From: Oegoconia quadripuncta | Taxonomy: Eukaryota; Arthropoda; Insecta; Lepidoptera; Autostichidae | Length of the DNA: 64,000 nucleotides | Assembly: GCA_949316235.1 (NCBI GenBank) | Contig: OX438750.1 | Location: 22,260,865-22,324,864 of the forward strand | Direction: 5' to 3' | In this document: piece after piece, positions 26,801 through 41,800 of the stretch | Layout: every line of letters starts with the position of its first letter | Numbering within the stretch: the first letter of the stretch is position 1 | Translations under genes and position numbers: made by a program | The notes under the pieces: generated by a model | What the model was told of the DNA's origin: nothing | Databases searched by the model: none | What the model saw: the letters and a program-made list of their open reading frames with translations, nothing else

Positions 26801-29800
26801 GTTCGTTTTAATTGGTGCGCACGCATTTTATTTCTGGTGTATATTTTTATATGTAGGTACTTTAGGCCTGTGCATGTGAATTTGTTGAGTGTAGGAATAA
26901 CTTCTATGATAATATGTGAATAAAGCTGACATAATAGAGATGGCTTTGGAGATTGATCGATCGATCCATCACCCCCAGCTAATACGATACGAAACGAACA
27001 GATATGAAAGTTTATTATCGAAAGCTGGCGTTTGCGAGATGGTTCACAACCATGTTGGATGGAAATCGGTTCAGCCGTTTCGATGAATTTAACTTTTAAT
27101 ACAGTTGTTTTGTATACCTAGATGACATTATCTACGCTCGCGAGTTTCCTAAATTTGCAATTTATATATTGCAATTAGAGATGCAATACTACAAAATCTT
27201 TAATACCATGCTTACCTCGATTATATATACTGACACCATGCGTAGGTACACTTATGTAAAGTACTACCTAAATTAAATTTACGCATGCATAGGTAGTTAG
27301 GAAATTTTAGTAGGTTCTTCCCAAAACCAGAAAACAATAATTAACACGTTCCTCATTCATAAAGACTCATAATCAGTTACAACGGAAACACTTCTGATAT
27401 AGTCGCATTCTGTATAATTTTCGATTAGCGAAGTTAGGCTATATTCCTTGTTCTTGGATGGGTGACTACTAGAGTCATTTTCAGAGTTTTTCCGTGCTTC
27501 AGAGGGCACGTAAAATGTCGGCCCCAGTTGTTCAAAGGCAATCATTAATCCTAGGCAGTGGACTATAGGGGCGGCTTAATAACCACACCTATCCGCTGGG
27601 CCTGCGCGGTGGGTTATGGGTACCGGTTAGTGAGCCGAGGCTGTGGCCTAACAGCACGTAAGGCTACCGATGCGCTACGGATTATATAAAGGGGTAGGTA
27701 GTTGTTCTCCCTTAATGCGGCTTTCTCCCTATAAAAAGATAGCGGTAGGTAATGCCCTCAGGATTGAGTAGAGCGCTATGATTGGGTAGAGCGCTATCGC
27801 GCTCGCTCCACCGCCCGGTTAAGCTGAAAAAGTCCTTAGGACTGTCAGTGAGTTCCAGCCTACAAAAAAAAAATGCCCTCAGACAATAAACTCGGTACGC
27901 CCTACCACCCAAGTTATTTACGAATACACCTACATTAAATCGTTATTTAAGGAATATTCCCGTTAGTTTAGGTATCACGTGTTTTCCTAGTTTCGAAGGA
28001 TATACGGATGTAATTAAATTATGTTAAACTATTTGGTAGATGCCTAAGTAGGTACCACACACATATTGGCTTTGTTCGCAGACAAACTGGCGACTTCATC
28101 TATCAGTTGTGGTTACCAACTTTCCTGTATAATGTGACATTATGCGACCTTTGCTCCGTAGACTGGACTTTACACTGTCCTCTCATGGATGCGATGCTTT
28201 AGGTGGCTTTGACTTTGTTCAATGTTAAGCCGCGAAGGCTTATATGACCATCCTTGCTTATCATTCAAAAACTCAGAAATTTTATAATAGCCTTTTGTAG
28301 TTTGTTTTTTGATTTGAATTTATGCCTACTGGAACCTTATTTATGACCTTTAAATGACTTGTTTGTGTAAACGACTGCGAGCAAGTTTATTTCTATATCT
28401 TTTTGATTGGATAGATTTTATTTTTATGTAATTCCGGCAGTGATAAAAAAAGCAGCCAAGTGAGACTCGGCACTCGGTCAATCACTGCGGAACATCTTGA
28501 TCTACTATGTCAAGTGACTGTCCATGCTTCAAAAGTTCATGAATATAACATATATTTAATTATATAAATTATTTTCATATAAATTACATATTTCAATGAT
28601 ATGTATGATGTTTAGTGGTCCGTCTTTGTAAAGCAACTAACGTTTTCAGCATTCCATGGGTTACCTAAATCACAAGATTATTTAATAGCCTAAATCATTA
28701 TTGGGTAGAAACAAACAAAGCCTGGGAAGCTAGATCGCTAGCTAGTTTTTCCTCGAGTCCAATTTGGGCGGAGCATGACGCCACAGTAGTGTGGAACACG
28801 TTTATTAGGCGCGTAAGAAATTCATAAATAAATATTATAAATAAATTCATAATTTATGGATAAAGAAAACCTCTGATTAATACAGTACTTATGCCGGCGC
28901 AGTTAAATTAAGTACTTAGTTACAAAATTAGATCGACTACTAAAAAGTGTAATATTTCACTTGTTATGTTATTAAATATCCCCACGCGGCGTGTACTACG
29001 CCAATCATAATTGGGACCGGTATTTCTGTATTGAGTAGGTACTTATTTACGAATACTTTTCCTACTTTTTTATTATTAGTTAATTAATTAACTTTAAAAA
29101 ATCTCTACTCAAGATTGAGATCTAACTAAAGTTGACGCTTGAGATAGTTATAACTTTTGTAAAAACAATATCTCAAGTGTCAACAACTCAAGTTCGTTCC
29201 TAAGGGCTTTAATCTCAAAACCAAATTACATATTCCATACGGCGAATACAATTAAATTATTCAATCTAAATTGTCTTTAGATTTAAACCGGCAATTATAA
29301 CGATTTGAAACGACACGGAAAAAGTAGAAAAAGTAAGCCTAGTAGGCGTGGGTATGGGAACGTTCACACGTGTTAACTGTACCGATGTCATATGGGATTA
29401 GGATGAGGCCGAGGTAGAAGCGGGAGCGGAATAACATACATAAAGTCACGCCTGTTTCCCGTTCACCACAGACTTCCAGTTGCTACAATCCTGACACACC
29501 TCTTTTGCTTCATTCACTCTCATATGGTTGTTCATACATGCTCATCGGTTTAGGGTACTCTTGACTTGGTCTTTCTTTAAGACGTCCCCGATTTGATCAT
29601 GGTACGTTCGCAGTGGTCTTCACCTACCAACACTACCATCTTTCGTTTGCCTTCTTTCATTCATCCTCTCCACATGTCCAAATGATCTCAGCATACCTTT
29701 TTCAATCTTTGTCACTACGTCTTCTTTCACACTTCTCAACTCTCTAATTACACTATTCCGGAATTCAATACCTTTTATTTAAATTGGTAATATCTGCTTG

Positions 29801-32800
29801 CGGCTAAGGAAGTAATTTATATAAAACAAGGATACAAACCATTTTTTGGAATAACTTTGATATTCGAACATTGGCATAAGATTACTGATAATCTCCTTTA
29901 GATTGTTTTATGAAAAATTAACGTCAACTATCTACATAAACGTTCGAACGAACGAACACAGAGAGGAAGCCATCTCTCGCAACACAATGGGGAGAACGGG
30001 TCGAGTTTGTGGGCACACTGGGCGTCCCTCCACATTTTTAACTCGCGACAAAAACGACGGGTTTTATGTGTTTGGCGGCGTTGTGTGTGTATCCAACTTT
30101 TGGTCGTTTCGAAGATATTTAGCTTTTAACAAAGTTATTTGGTGTAGGTATTAGATGATATCATTGTCTTTTGAGGATTTTCTAAATTATATTTTTATAT
30201 ATTTTTCACGGAAATCGATTAAGCTTTTCCGAAATATATTTAGCTTTTAACAAAGTTGGTTTGATCTACCTATCTGGATGATAAACATTTTTCTCGAGAG
30301 GTTTTCTAAAAACTCACTATGTGCTATTCGCTATACGCTTCTACTATGCGCGAAGCCTTACAGAGTCTTGTGTGCTTTCTCGCTATCATTAATAAATAAG
30401 TATAGCCGAGGCTTTAGCAACTGACATTGCACAGAATTTCATTGTGAAATTAGACCGCAGGCTGATAAAGCGAGACTATAATAAAGGTTTTTTAATTTGA
30501 GATTAAAGATAGTCGCCGTCATGTTGGATTTTTTACCATAAAATGTATCCTATGACACTCCAGGTATTAAGATGAATCTAACGTCACCATGCACTTCGAA
30601 ATCGGTCAAGCCGTTAGGCTACAGGATGCGCCGAAGGAACGGACATACATACAGTCGAAAAACATTACCCTCCTTCCTTGGGGAGTCGGGTAAAAATGAA
30701 TTGCAACACCATCAGTTCGTATAAATTGTATTAATATCGAACATAGTGCGTGTCTTACAATAACGAGAAAATCTGGTATAATTTCACGCACGACCCAACT
30801 TCCGCTGTAATTACCAGTTCTGAATTGGTGGCAGAAAAAGAAATGAGACCGTGAGTAGGTAACGCAGTCCTTTAGACAAGGTCAAGGCGTAAAAGGGCGT
30901 CGACATTGGCGTGATGGGCTCGTGCTCGTCCATACGTTATGGTGTCAAGAGGAACGTGATCAAGTGGATGTATTCGAGGCTCAAAAATCTTTTCGAAGCA
31001 CTCGTTTCCAGAAATGTTGGCATCGGTTAAACGGGTGAGTTGCCAAGGCCATAAAAATATAAAAATACAATCATAATGGCACCATTTCATTGGTGTTAAA
31101 ACGAGAGTTTGGAACCAATGGGGAACTCAGTCACACACCGACTATTGGACCGTGAACTGTCGTATCAAATGCTGTAATGCTGTTTATATTGTAAAAAATG
31201 CATCACTTACCACAGAAAAGGGATTAAAAGTGAAAAAAATGTCTCGTAAACCTCATATATTTAATCAATATTGTAATTTTTTCTTGCACCTTTATGTGAC
31301 CGATTTATAGAATGTGAGCACAGACTAAAAAAGTATTGGCTGTGTACCATGGTTTTAGACACTTATTCTCAATAGTCCTATTAGTTCTCGAGGAATCTAA
31401 GATATGGCGCTGTTTTATCTCCTAGGATAAGCGCGAAAAAATTGTAAATCAATGAAAAAGCGCCATCAGACAGCGTGGCGCGTTAAGTCACAGCTGATGG
31501 TAGTAAGTGTTGTTTTGCGCACTCGATTTGTTGCTTACTTTTTTCACTATTTTTATCCCACCTCGAAGAAAGTGCGGTTCGGTCACGAAGTAAATTAAAT
31601 CGTGATTTGTATATTTTTTCTTAACTGTACTTACCTAACGTAGCTTTCTTTCGGCCATTGAACTTTTGAACGGGTTGTTTGACGAATTATCCAGAAGCTA
31701 ACGTGCAGATATTATTTCCCTCAAATTTTGTTATCAAACTTATTATAGGGCATATTAGGTAAGTTAAATAAAAGGTATTGGCATAGGCAGATTAATTATT
31801 TATTTAAACCATCATCGAATAAAGAATTAATTGTGTCGCGTTTGTAGCCTATTATTATACATTAAATTAAATAAATAAAGAAAACTTGTGGAAAATATGA
31901 GTGCCAAATAAATTTCGAATGATCCCGACGAATCCCGCCAGTCGCATACCAATCTCCAGCCAGCACGTGCGTCAATGATGGTTTTGAAAAAAAAAAGTTA
32001 AACTACCTATGCCAATACCTTCTGTTTCACTTACTTAACATGCCCTATTTTTTTCGTTACGGTAAAAAACTTACCGGTATATACTGGATGAGTTTTATTA
32101 CCGTAAGGAAAAAATAGGGTATATTAGGTAAGTGAAATAGAAGGTAATGACATAGGTAGTTTTTTTTTTCAAACTATAATTGAATCAAGCTGTAATTGTG
32201 TCATTTGATGGTCACATTTGTAGCCTATATACACATAATGACATCATTAAATTAAGTAAATAAAGAAAACTTGGAGATAATATGAGTTCCTGATAGGAAC
32301 CACCCTACAAATCCCGCTATAATTAAACTACCTATGCCACCTTCTACTTCACTTGCCCAAGTATGCCCTATTTTTCCTTAAGGTAAAAAAACTTATCCGG
32401 AATATTTGAAATGACCTACTTATTCTTTGATAGACTCGTTCACTTATACTATAGGTAAACTAGCTTTCCTCCCGCGGCTTCGCCTGCGTGTAATAGTTTT
32501 ATGGCGGACATATTTCATTTATTTATCACGCGGGAACGACTCACTTTATCGGGATGAAAAGTATCCTATGTCCTACTCCAGGGTATAATCTATATACTAA
32601 ATTTCATGCAAATCCGTTTATCCGAATGAGCAACAAATAAACAAACATCCAAACTTTTGCATTTATAATATTAGTTAGATTATACTACAACCATGTGATC
32701 TTGTGGTTCCCATAAGAGTAAAGAGTCCAGCTCTCTCTTCCCGTGGGTATCGCAAAAGGCGACTAAACGATCGTGCGTCAGCATAAATGGAGCTCCCAGT

Positions 32801-35800
32801 GTGCCATGGAAAACGATGTAAATTGTCCAATGGGGCGGGATTTTTTTATGCACAACGTGTTGTTATTTGACCTCAATCACCACACCTGATGGTAAGCGAA
32901 GATGAAGTCGAAGGTGGAAGCGTACTGACCCGGAAACCCCAACACATTAGGGGGACTGGCTACCTTATCTCTGACAACCGAAACACAACAATGCTATTAA
33001 CATTGCCGCTTGGCGGCATATTTAGATAAGATGATGGTAGCTAGCCAAGCGGACATTTGAAATGCCCTACCACCAACCAAACCGAGTACTTAAACATGTA
33101 CACCGCTGGGGATCGAACCCGCGACCTCCGAATCGTAAACCCAATGTTGTTTACATTGAGCCACGGAGGCGGTTATATTCCATAATATAGGATTACTTCC
33201 AGTAGTGAACCTTCTTTATATGCAATTTAAGGCATACCTTGCCAAGGAAGAATCGCCTGTAGTACTTGGCAGTGTCGTCGGTGTCAATGTTGTGCCGCCT
33301 TGATGCCTGTCGTGGGGTGCCAGGTTGGACCCGAGCTTCTGTCTCCTCTCCTTCAGGTGGTGTGTCGTCTACTCCGTCTACCCAATACCCGCCGTTTGGT
33401 GGTTGGACTATCGTCGGTGGGGTTCCTGTAAAGAGAATTGACATCTAAAACTTCGGTTTTTCTCTTTTTGTCTATAAAGGGACGCTTTTAAAGAGGGGCT
33501 CGTTTGTTAAACAGCTATGCAATACCATCGGAGTCAGATCTATCAAAATCGTGGAAATGTAAATAAAGTTTATATTTATATCAACAGAGTTTATTTTCAA
33601 AAATTAAATTTTGGTGTACTGTGCTCTTAAGTCTACTGTTCTATCGTACCGTTGAGTTCCTTTGACTTAGGTAGGTAAGCACTTGGGATCGATGGGACCT
33701 TGTGCATGAACACATAAAGTCGATCATGAAACGCAAAGAGGAGCGTGAAAGGGAGCTGGAAGCGGAAGAGCGCGATTTAATCGCGCTTTCCGGAGGGTCA
33801 CCTAAAGGCTGCCCGATACCCTAATATAACTAACTAGTTGGGGTATCGAGTAGCCGGAGGGTACCTGACTGCTGTCTGAAGTATTGCACCCTAGTCCCAG
33901 ATAGCTGTCATGAAAGATGAGGCTAATAGTGGAAGTTTTACGCAACGCATAGACTGACAGGATTAAAGGCTTGAATATGAGCTTTACTGGTTTCAATGGG
34001 GTTAAAAGTTTCGCTTATCTCCCGTTAATTATTCGTTCTGTTCTGTTTAGTCCCTTTTACGATACAAATGAGGTTCAGATTTCTTTGCGGCTTTAGAAAG
34101 ACTGTTTTTAGCTTCAGTTGTTTAACCCCCGGCTAAAACGATGGATGTTATGTCTGCTTCCAATCTTGTCCATTTGTATCTCAGTAATGCGTGGTGAGTG
34201 AAGTTATTTTTTATATTAAAGACTAAGGCCCGTATTAATAAACAGTTCTCAAGATTGACATGGCCTCAAGTTGACGCTTGATAATCTGTTGCATATTAAA
34301 ACAGCATCAGAAAAAATGGTCTTGAGACCGAGACGCGATCTCAATCTCAAGAACGATTTATTAATACCGGCATTGATGAAAATCGATTTTTTTATTTTAT
34401 TTATTTAACACTAGCGGGCAACGCAGGACCAATTGTTGTGGAGATCTTTGGGTGAGGCCTTTGTCCAGCAGCAGTGATATGATGATGATGTACATTTACA
34501 TCAAAATACACATTAAAAACATTACCCTCCTTCCTTGGACAGTCGGGTAAAAAGAATTAAATACAAGTGTACAAAGGGCAATATTTATTTATATATTTAA
34601 TATACAATTTAGCTTTTAACACAGTTGTTTGGTGTATTTGGAAAATATCATAGTCTGTCGGAGGTTTTCTGAATTTACAATCATAATGTCACGCCTGTTT
34701 CCTGTGTATAGTTGAAAATGAAGAATGAAAAAATGATATATAGCAACAGTTTCAATCTTCAAAAAAAATCTTAGACAATTTAAAAATGTCTAATACTTCT
34801 TACAAAAATAGTGTTGAGGCTTCCTATATAAGTATGAAAATACTTGTGACAGGAAACCTAGTTATTACCCTTGTACAGTAGGCCGCACGATAATCGTAAC
34901 ATTTCCATTATAATTGCGTCTCGCTGTGTTCTCATATCTGATAGCGTTGCTCGGCCATCTTACACTGGTAGTGACGTAGATCGTGCCATCGACTGTACAA
35001 TATACCTACGAATATAGTTTGATTTCATGATGAATATTATCTCATCGAATGACTCATGTAACTAACTAACACTTACTATACCTAAGATAGTACCTACTTA
35101 TATTGAATAGAACCACCAGTTTCTTACGTAACCTCATTTCCACGGTTTTTTTGGGTAAAATATTTACAAGTAGGTATTGACCGTATTGTATCTAATACTT
35201 TTAGTCACGAGCTATCGCTATTATACCACCAATCACGGCAGTTTGAAAGACTATTACGACTGTCATACAATATTTTTGTGTACTTGACATAATAATGAAA
35301 TATGACGAAATTGTAGCTGTCCGTATCATACAGAAGCTCAAAATATACAGCGTGGAAGACAATTCGTGTACTGAAACCACATCGTGTTCTGCTGATAGAT
35401 TCATCATCATCATATCAGTCATTTAACCGCCTCCGTGGCTCAATGTAAACAACATTGGGTTTACGACTTGGAGGTCGCGGGTTCGATCCCCAGCGGCGTA
35501 CATGTTTTAAATACTCGGTTTGGTTGGTGGTAGGGCATTTTAAATGTCCGCCTGGCCTAGCTACCCCCATCTTATCTAAATCTGCCGCCAAGCAGCAATG
35601 TTAATAGCATTGTTGTGTTCCGGTTGTCAGAGATAAGATAGCCAGTCCCCCAAATGTTTTGAGGTTTCCGGGTCAGTACGCATCCACCTTCGACCTCATC
35701 TTCACTTAACATCAGGTGTGATTGAGGGCAAGGACCAAATGTTGTTCAAAAAAAAAAAAAAATTCACAGGACATCCACTGCTGAACGTAGACCTCCGCCA

Positions 35801-38800
35801 TGGATATCCAGAGCGACCGGTTGGAAGCGACCTGTGGGTGGACTTCTTACATTGCGGTTGTCGGTTCGTGGCCCCGGCAATCAGTTCTTCGAGTTACCTT
35901 GCCCACTGTCACTTCAACTTGTTCGCTGGACTGTGTCGATGACGTTCATCTACGGACTTCTTCATTCCTGATTCGTTCTCGTAGTGAAACATCACCTTCT
36001 CCATAGCCCGTTGCGTGACTTCGAGATTTCTTATGACTCCCATAATGAGAGGCCATGTTTCAATGCCTTAAGTCATCATTGATAACATATTGATTTAAAG
36101 ACGACGATCGGTTGGTGTAGTGGATAGTGACCCTCTCAGCGAAACCGACGGTTGCGGGTTGATGTGTTTGTGTGATGAATACGAACATTTATTCCCGAGT
36201 CATGGATGTTTATATAAATATTTATGTATGTTTATCCGTTATCTAGTATCCATAGCACAAGCTTTGCTTAGTTTGGGGCTAGATGATTGGTGTAAGTGTC
36301 CCAAATATTAATTTATTATTATTATTATTTATTTAAAAAAAGACCCCTTATAAGCACTAAAGTAGATATTTGGGACTGAGATATTTGATATAGATTAAAT
36401 ATATATTGGTAATATTGTCAAGTACAGTGATCATTACCTACTCACGTGATAAACTTTTAATCAAATCAAGCTACAAGTACTTACCTATTGACCTACTATA
36501 ACAATGGTCAAGTGACTACAATTATTATCAATCAAAAAATATCTTTAAAAATAATTTATATAAAGAAAAGTTCTGTATAGAACTATTTTTTATCACCAGA
36601 CGCAGTTTCCACACTTGGCACTCCTGTAAACCAGGGTCAGTATGGCCCCCGTATTTACAATCGTAATTTTGAATGAGGGAATCATATTTCTCTGCATCTG
36701 ACTGCACTAATAATGATTCTCTCTATGAGATTTTTGCTATAAACAAAATCTCTGGTTATAATCCCAGCGGAATCCATACTGTAACATACTCGGTTGGTTG
36801 GTGATGATATGACATTTTTGAATGTCGAATGCATTGCCGTATTCCGGCTGTTTAAAATAAGATAACCAGTCCCTTAACGAGTTGGAAGGTTCTGTACGAC
36901 GTCGGTTGGACGCACTTCCAATCTTCTGCATAAAATTGCTAGTACCTAAGTGGAAGGTTCCTAAATGGCGATATGGTTCCCGGTAGAGTAGAATAAGACC
37001 AACTTTTCTCTTCCCGTGGATGTCATAAAATGCGTATGATCATGAGCGTATCAGGATACATCAGGCAGTAATGGACGGCGCATGCACATATACCTACACA
37101 GGCCGAGGACCCACGCATCCTCTCTAACATTACACATAATACCTACATGCTCAGTATTGTTATCATTAATCTAAGTTAGTAATTAATCATTTAATTTTTG
37201 ATATTATTATCCTCTAATTGTTTGCTGCCTTCTTATAAGGTAATGAAGAGTGAATCTTCCTGGCACAGGCATCAAGGAAGATCCTACAATATATTATTGT
37301 CTCTTATGAGACATACATAATGTCACGCCTGTTTCCCGTAGGGGTATAGACAAAAACCACAGATTTCCACTTGCTACGATCCTGACACACCTCTTCTGCT
37401 TCCTTCACTCTCATATGGTTGTTCATACATGCTCGTCGGTTTAGGGTACATGATTCATCTAAATGAAGCAAATAAATTATTTTGTATTTTTATTTTGTTG
37501 TCATTGGTCGCCTGAAAATTCTGCGATTGCCAAACCACCTGACCAGCGTGGCGATTAGGGCCTCTCATGGATACCGATAGAAATCCAGTAGTGGACTTAT
37601 CAGGGCTATTGATCTGGTAGTACTAAACTAACCTTTGTTTTGTCTATAACTTTATTCTCACGTTGTATTGTAAGGTCACGAAAGAACGGAATCCACTACA
37701 TTCGACTACAATCAGGGTGTTTTTAGATTTGGCCAGTAAAGCATTTGTTTGCCGCCAGCCTTGAAGAATAGATTAAGCACTAACCAAGGTTACTTGTCAC
37801 TCTTGCTAACGACTTTTATGTCGCTTAGATCAAATGGGTGGATATAATTATCTACCTCTGCAAATTATTTATTATTATTATGTATCTAATCTTCGCCATA
37901 ATTATTATAAAAAAAACTTACTTATTTAAAATTAAAGTAACTGACAACTATTTGGAGACTCTAGAGCAGGATCAATTGTAGGCCTAAACGGAACTTTTGA
38001 TTAGGACTTATAAGAATTTTAGATTTCTAACAGTAGGCAGCAAAGATCAAATTTGTTTTTCCCAAGCTCATATTATACTACAATCTGTGATGTTAGAATA
38101 AAAATGAAAAAGATAGGGGATGCCTTACAAGTAGAGAAATAAGACTGTAGGAAGGCCAACTTATAGTCCGTTATGTCACAAGAACAAATTCATTATTAGG
38201 TACTGATAAAATCAAATAAAATAATATAGTTAGGGATTCCGAATGACCGCGCGTCCACTTCCGAGCTCATCTTCATTTATTAACAGGTGAGTTCTAACCT
38301 GTTATGCATCAAAAAAAATTAAGCCGTTCAGATACTACTCATGCCACAGAATTAATATCGTATATTTATTTATTATTATTATTATATGTTTCAAACAAAT
38401 TGTAATGCTTCTCAAAAATGCTATGAAATTTTGCCAATACATAGTCTTCAGGAAATGGAGTGACTTTGAATTTCTCACCAGTAAAACTCCAGAAAAAATA
38501 AAAATCTAAAATTGGAATACTAATGGAAGTGTTAGAATACAATTATTATTTGAATTTGGAACGATCCATATGTGTGCCTGTGTCAATTTTTAAACAACTA
38601 AAGAGCTGAGGACGAGAATGCATGCTAATTAAATAAAAAGGTAAATGCGGTACCTAAGTAAATGGGGAACTTTGTTAACCATTACTCGTGTTCTTCGCAA
38701 ATATAGTTTGTTTTATTTTGAAGAAATATGCAGATGTATGCATCGTCTGTAATTACCATCTAGGATCTCTGAAATAATGGATATTCTAAGATATTTAGTA

Positions 38801-41800
38801 CGAAAATGATAAAATTTTAACTATTACCTATATTCCAGCATACAGTTATTGAGTATCCCGTACTAATCATAAAAAACTTGAAGTAACGACGAAGGAAAAC
38901 TGTTTCCCTCTTTTAAAGTTTCCTTAGAAAACAGCATCTAATTCAAACAAGGCATTCATTCGAGTCTAGACCGGCTTTTGTTAGGGCATTTTTACAAGGC
39001 CTTCAATGTATATAGACTACGTCCTGTGGGATCCTATTGTTCCCTGTCCGTTCTCATAAAGCCTCCCTAGTTTCCCGGCTGTTGTATGGCCAATCTTTCA
39101 TATCAAGGGAAAGGACATGTGTTTTACAAAGCATCTGTTTTAATGTATAGCAAATAACATTTTTGTAGTATGTAGTATTTATGAATGCGTGTATGGAATT
39201 ATTATCCAAGCCTTTGTTCAGATTCTCTCATTTCAGTGACCTTAATCACGTTAGTGTGATTTTCAAATAAATTTTCCTTTTTAACTAAATAGCCATTATG
39301 GGATATTGACAATCTGAGAAATTGACATTTTAACAAGTTTATAAGTTAACGCAGGTAATTTCAATTGAATGTGTAGAAGAATTATATTGTATAGGGACAT
39401 TTCCGCTTCTCCAAAAAAACTGTGCCACTCAGAGGGATTTCGTTAGGTTGTGTTAGTTTGCTTTGGACACTACCGAAAAGCCCCATACATTACGATACAC
39501 CTAGCCATTGAGTTGAATTAGATAAATCCATCTTCGAGAGAGGTCAATCAGCGAATCCAACTTGGATGGGCAGCGTTCGAGAAACTGCGCAACGTCTTCT
39601 CATACAAAATACCTCAATGTGTGTTACCAGTGTTGTGGTCTCTCGTTATGAACCTAACAATAAAGCTCAAAGTCACGCAACGAGGTATGGAGAGGTCGAA
39701 TGCTCGGTGTTTATTTTTCTTTTTTTTTATGCAGAACGGGTTAGCACTTGACCTCAATCATACCTGATGTTATGATGTCAAGTAAAGCTGAGGCCGAAGG
39801 TGAAAACGTACTGATCCGGAAACCCCATCTTATTGGGGAAACTGGATATCTTATATCTGACAACCGGAACACAACAATGCTATCAACATTGCTGTTTGAC
39901 GGTAGACTTAGATACGATGGCGGTAGCTAGCCAGGCGGACATTTAAAATACCCTACCACCAACCAAACCGAGTACTAAACATGTGGGGTACATGTTTATT
40001 ACTCGGTTTGGTATCGAACCCGCGACCTGCGATTCGTAAACCCTATGTTGTTTACAATGAGCCACGGAGGCGGCTTCACTAGGAACGTGATCGAAACAGG
40101 CATGAAAAATCCGTAGGCGAACGAAAGTCCCTGACATAGCCCAGTGAATTAGCAATAAATGGCATAATGGTTGAAATGGCAGGGTATACTCTAGTTCGAA
40201 GAACTGATGGCCGGTGGGACATTAACTTTCTCGAGTGGAGACCACACACCGGCAAGCGCAGCACAGGAGGTGCAATCACAAGGTGGACAGACAGATGACC
40301 TAATAATGCTCGCTGGAAGTCGCTGGACACAGGCCGCTTCCAACCGGTCGCTCTGGATAGCTATGGGGGAGGCCTATATTCAGTAGTGCAGTCCTGTGGC
40401 TGGGATGATGATGAACATTGTAATATTCATATTACACACACATATAAACAAAATAGTTGGAAGTTGAAATCACATTCCTACATAAACTTGTAACTTGGTC
40501 GGAAATCCATTTCACACTGCATAAACAGAACTTGGGTGAACATTAAACTTTTCGATTTTCAGTATAGCTGCACCCTGATTTCCCAAGATATAACCCGCTT
40601 TCCGACCATTGCCGGCGGGTATCCAATTTAATTAATGTTTTAATCAGCAAACTAGCTGAGAGGAAATAGCGAGCTTTTTTAATTACATTAAAATTAGCAC
40701 TGCCTTTGTCACCATTAGTTCAGAATTTCTTTACAGGTAAAAATAAAAGTTTATGCAAAAGATGTTAAGACGACACCTTAGGTTAATCTATTTTTAGCAA
40801 GCCGGTTCTGATGTCTTCATTTGAATACAGGATTTTTTTTTAGTTCTTGCAGTGTACACTATCAATACGCGTCTTGTCACAGGTTTTTGTGGTAGGCTAG
40901 CTTTATTATTAGATTTTAGTGTTATTTTGGAGCCTTTCCAGGGTGGACCTCAAGTATGTGACCTCCCACGAGACTCAAACTATCACCGCGGGAAATAAAA
41001 GTCAGCTGTTCCATACACAAGGTCTAATACAAAATTCCAGTTCAACCAAAATTGTATGAGACAGATGATTTTTTGTCCACTAAAATTAAAATTGCTAACC
41101 TAAATTGTTTCTGGTTTACATAAATTACATGCCAAATCTTGAAAAGGATAAACATGAAATAGTATTGTTTGCTGACGATACCTCTGTATTGTTTACAGTA
41201 ATCAGACTAAATTAAATTATGACGACGTGAACAACGCTATTTCTCAAATGGTAGAATGGTTTGCGGCAAATAATTTGTTAATGAGAAAAAAACTAAATGT
41301 GTTAAAATTGTACTGCCTAATGACAGGGAGGTGCCCATAAATATAATGATAAAAAATGACACTCTAGACCTTGTTGATTCCACTGTATTTTTGGGCATTA
41401 CTTTGGACGCCAAACGCTTTGGGGTCCTCATATCCATAAATTGGCGAAGAAGCTCAGCTTTGCAGCGTATGTAGTCAAAAAAATTAGACAAATATCAGAC
41501 ATAAATACTCCTAGATTAGTATATTTTCTGTCTAACGGTATCTTGGTGTGGGGAAATGCCGCGGATATAAATACAATCTTTGGTTTATTAAAAACGAACC
41601 GTTCGCGCAATTTATCGATTGAAACTTGCAGTGCCACTGAGAGATAGATTTATAGATATCATATTTTAACGTTTTCGTCGCAGTACATTTTTGAAAATCT
41701 AATATAGCATTATTTAGGAAAAATAGTGATAAACATGTTGTCAATATAAGAAATAAAGATAAACTTGCAGGGCACATGAGTCGCCTCCGAAAAGTCAGTA

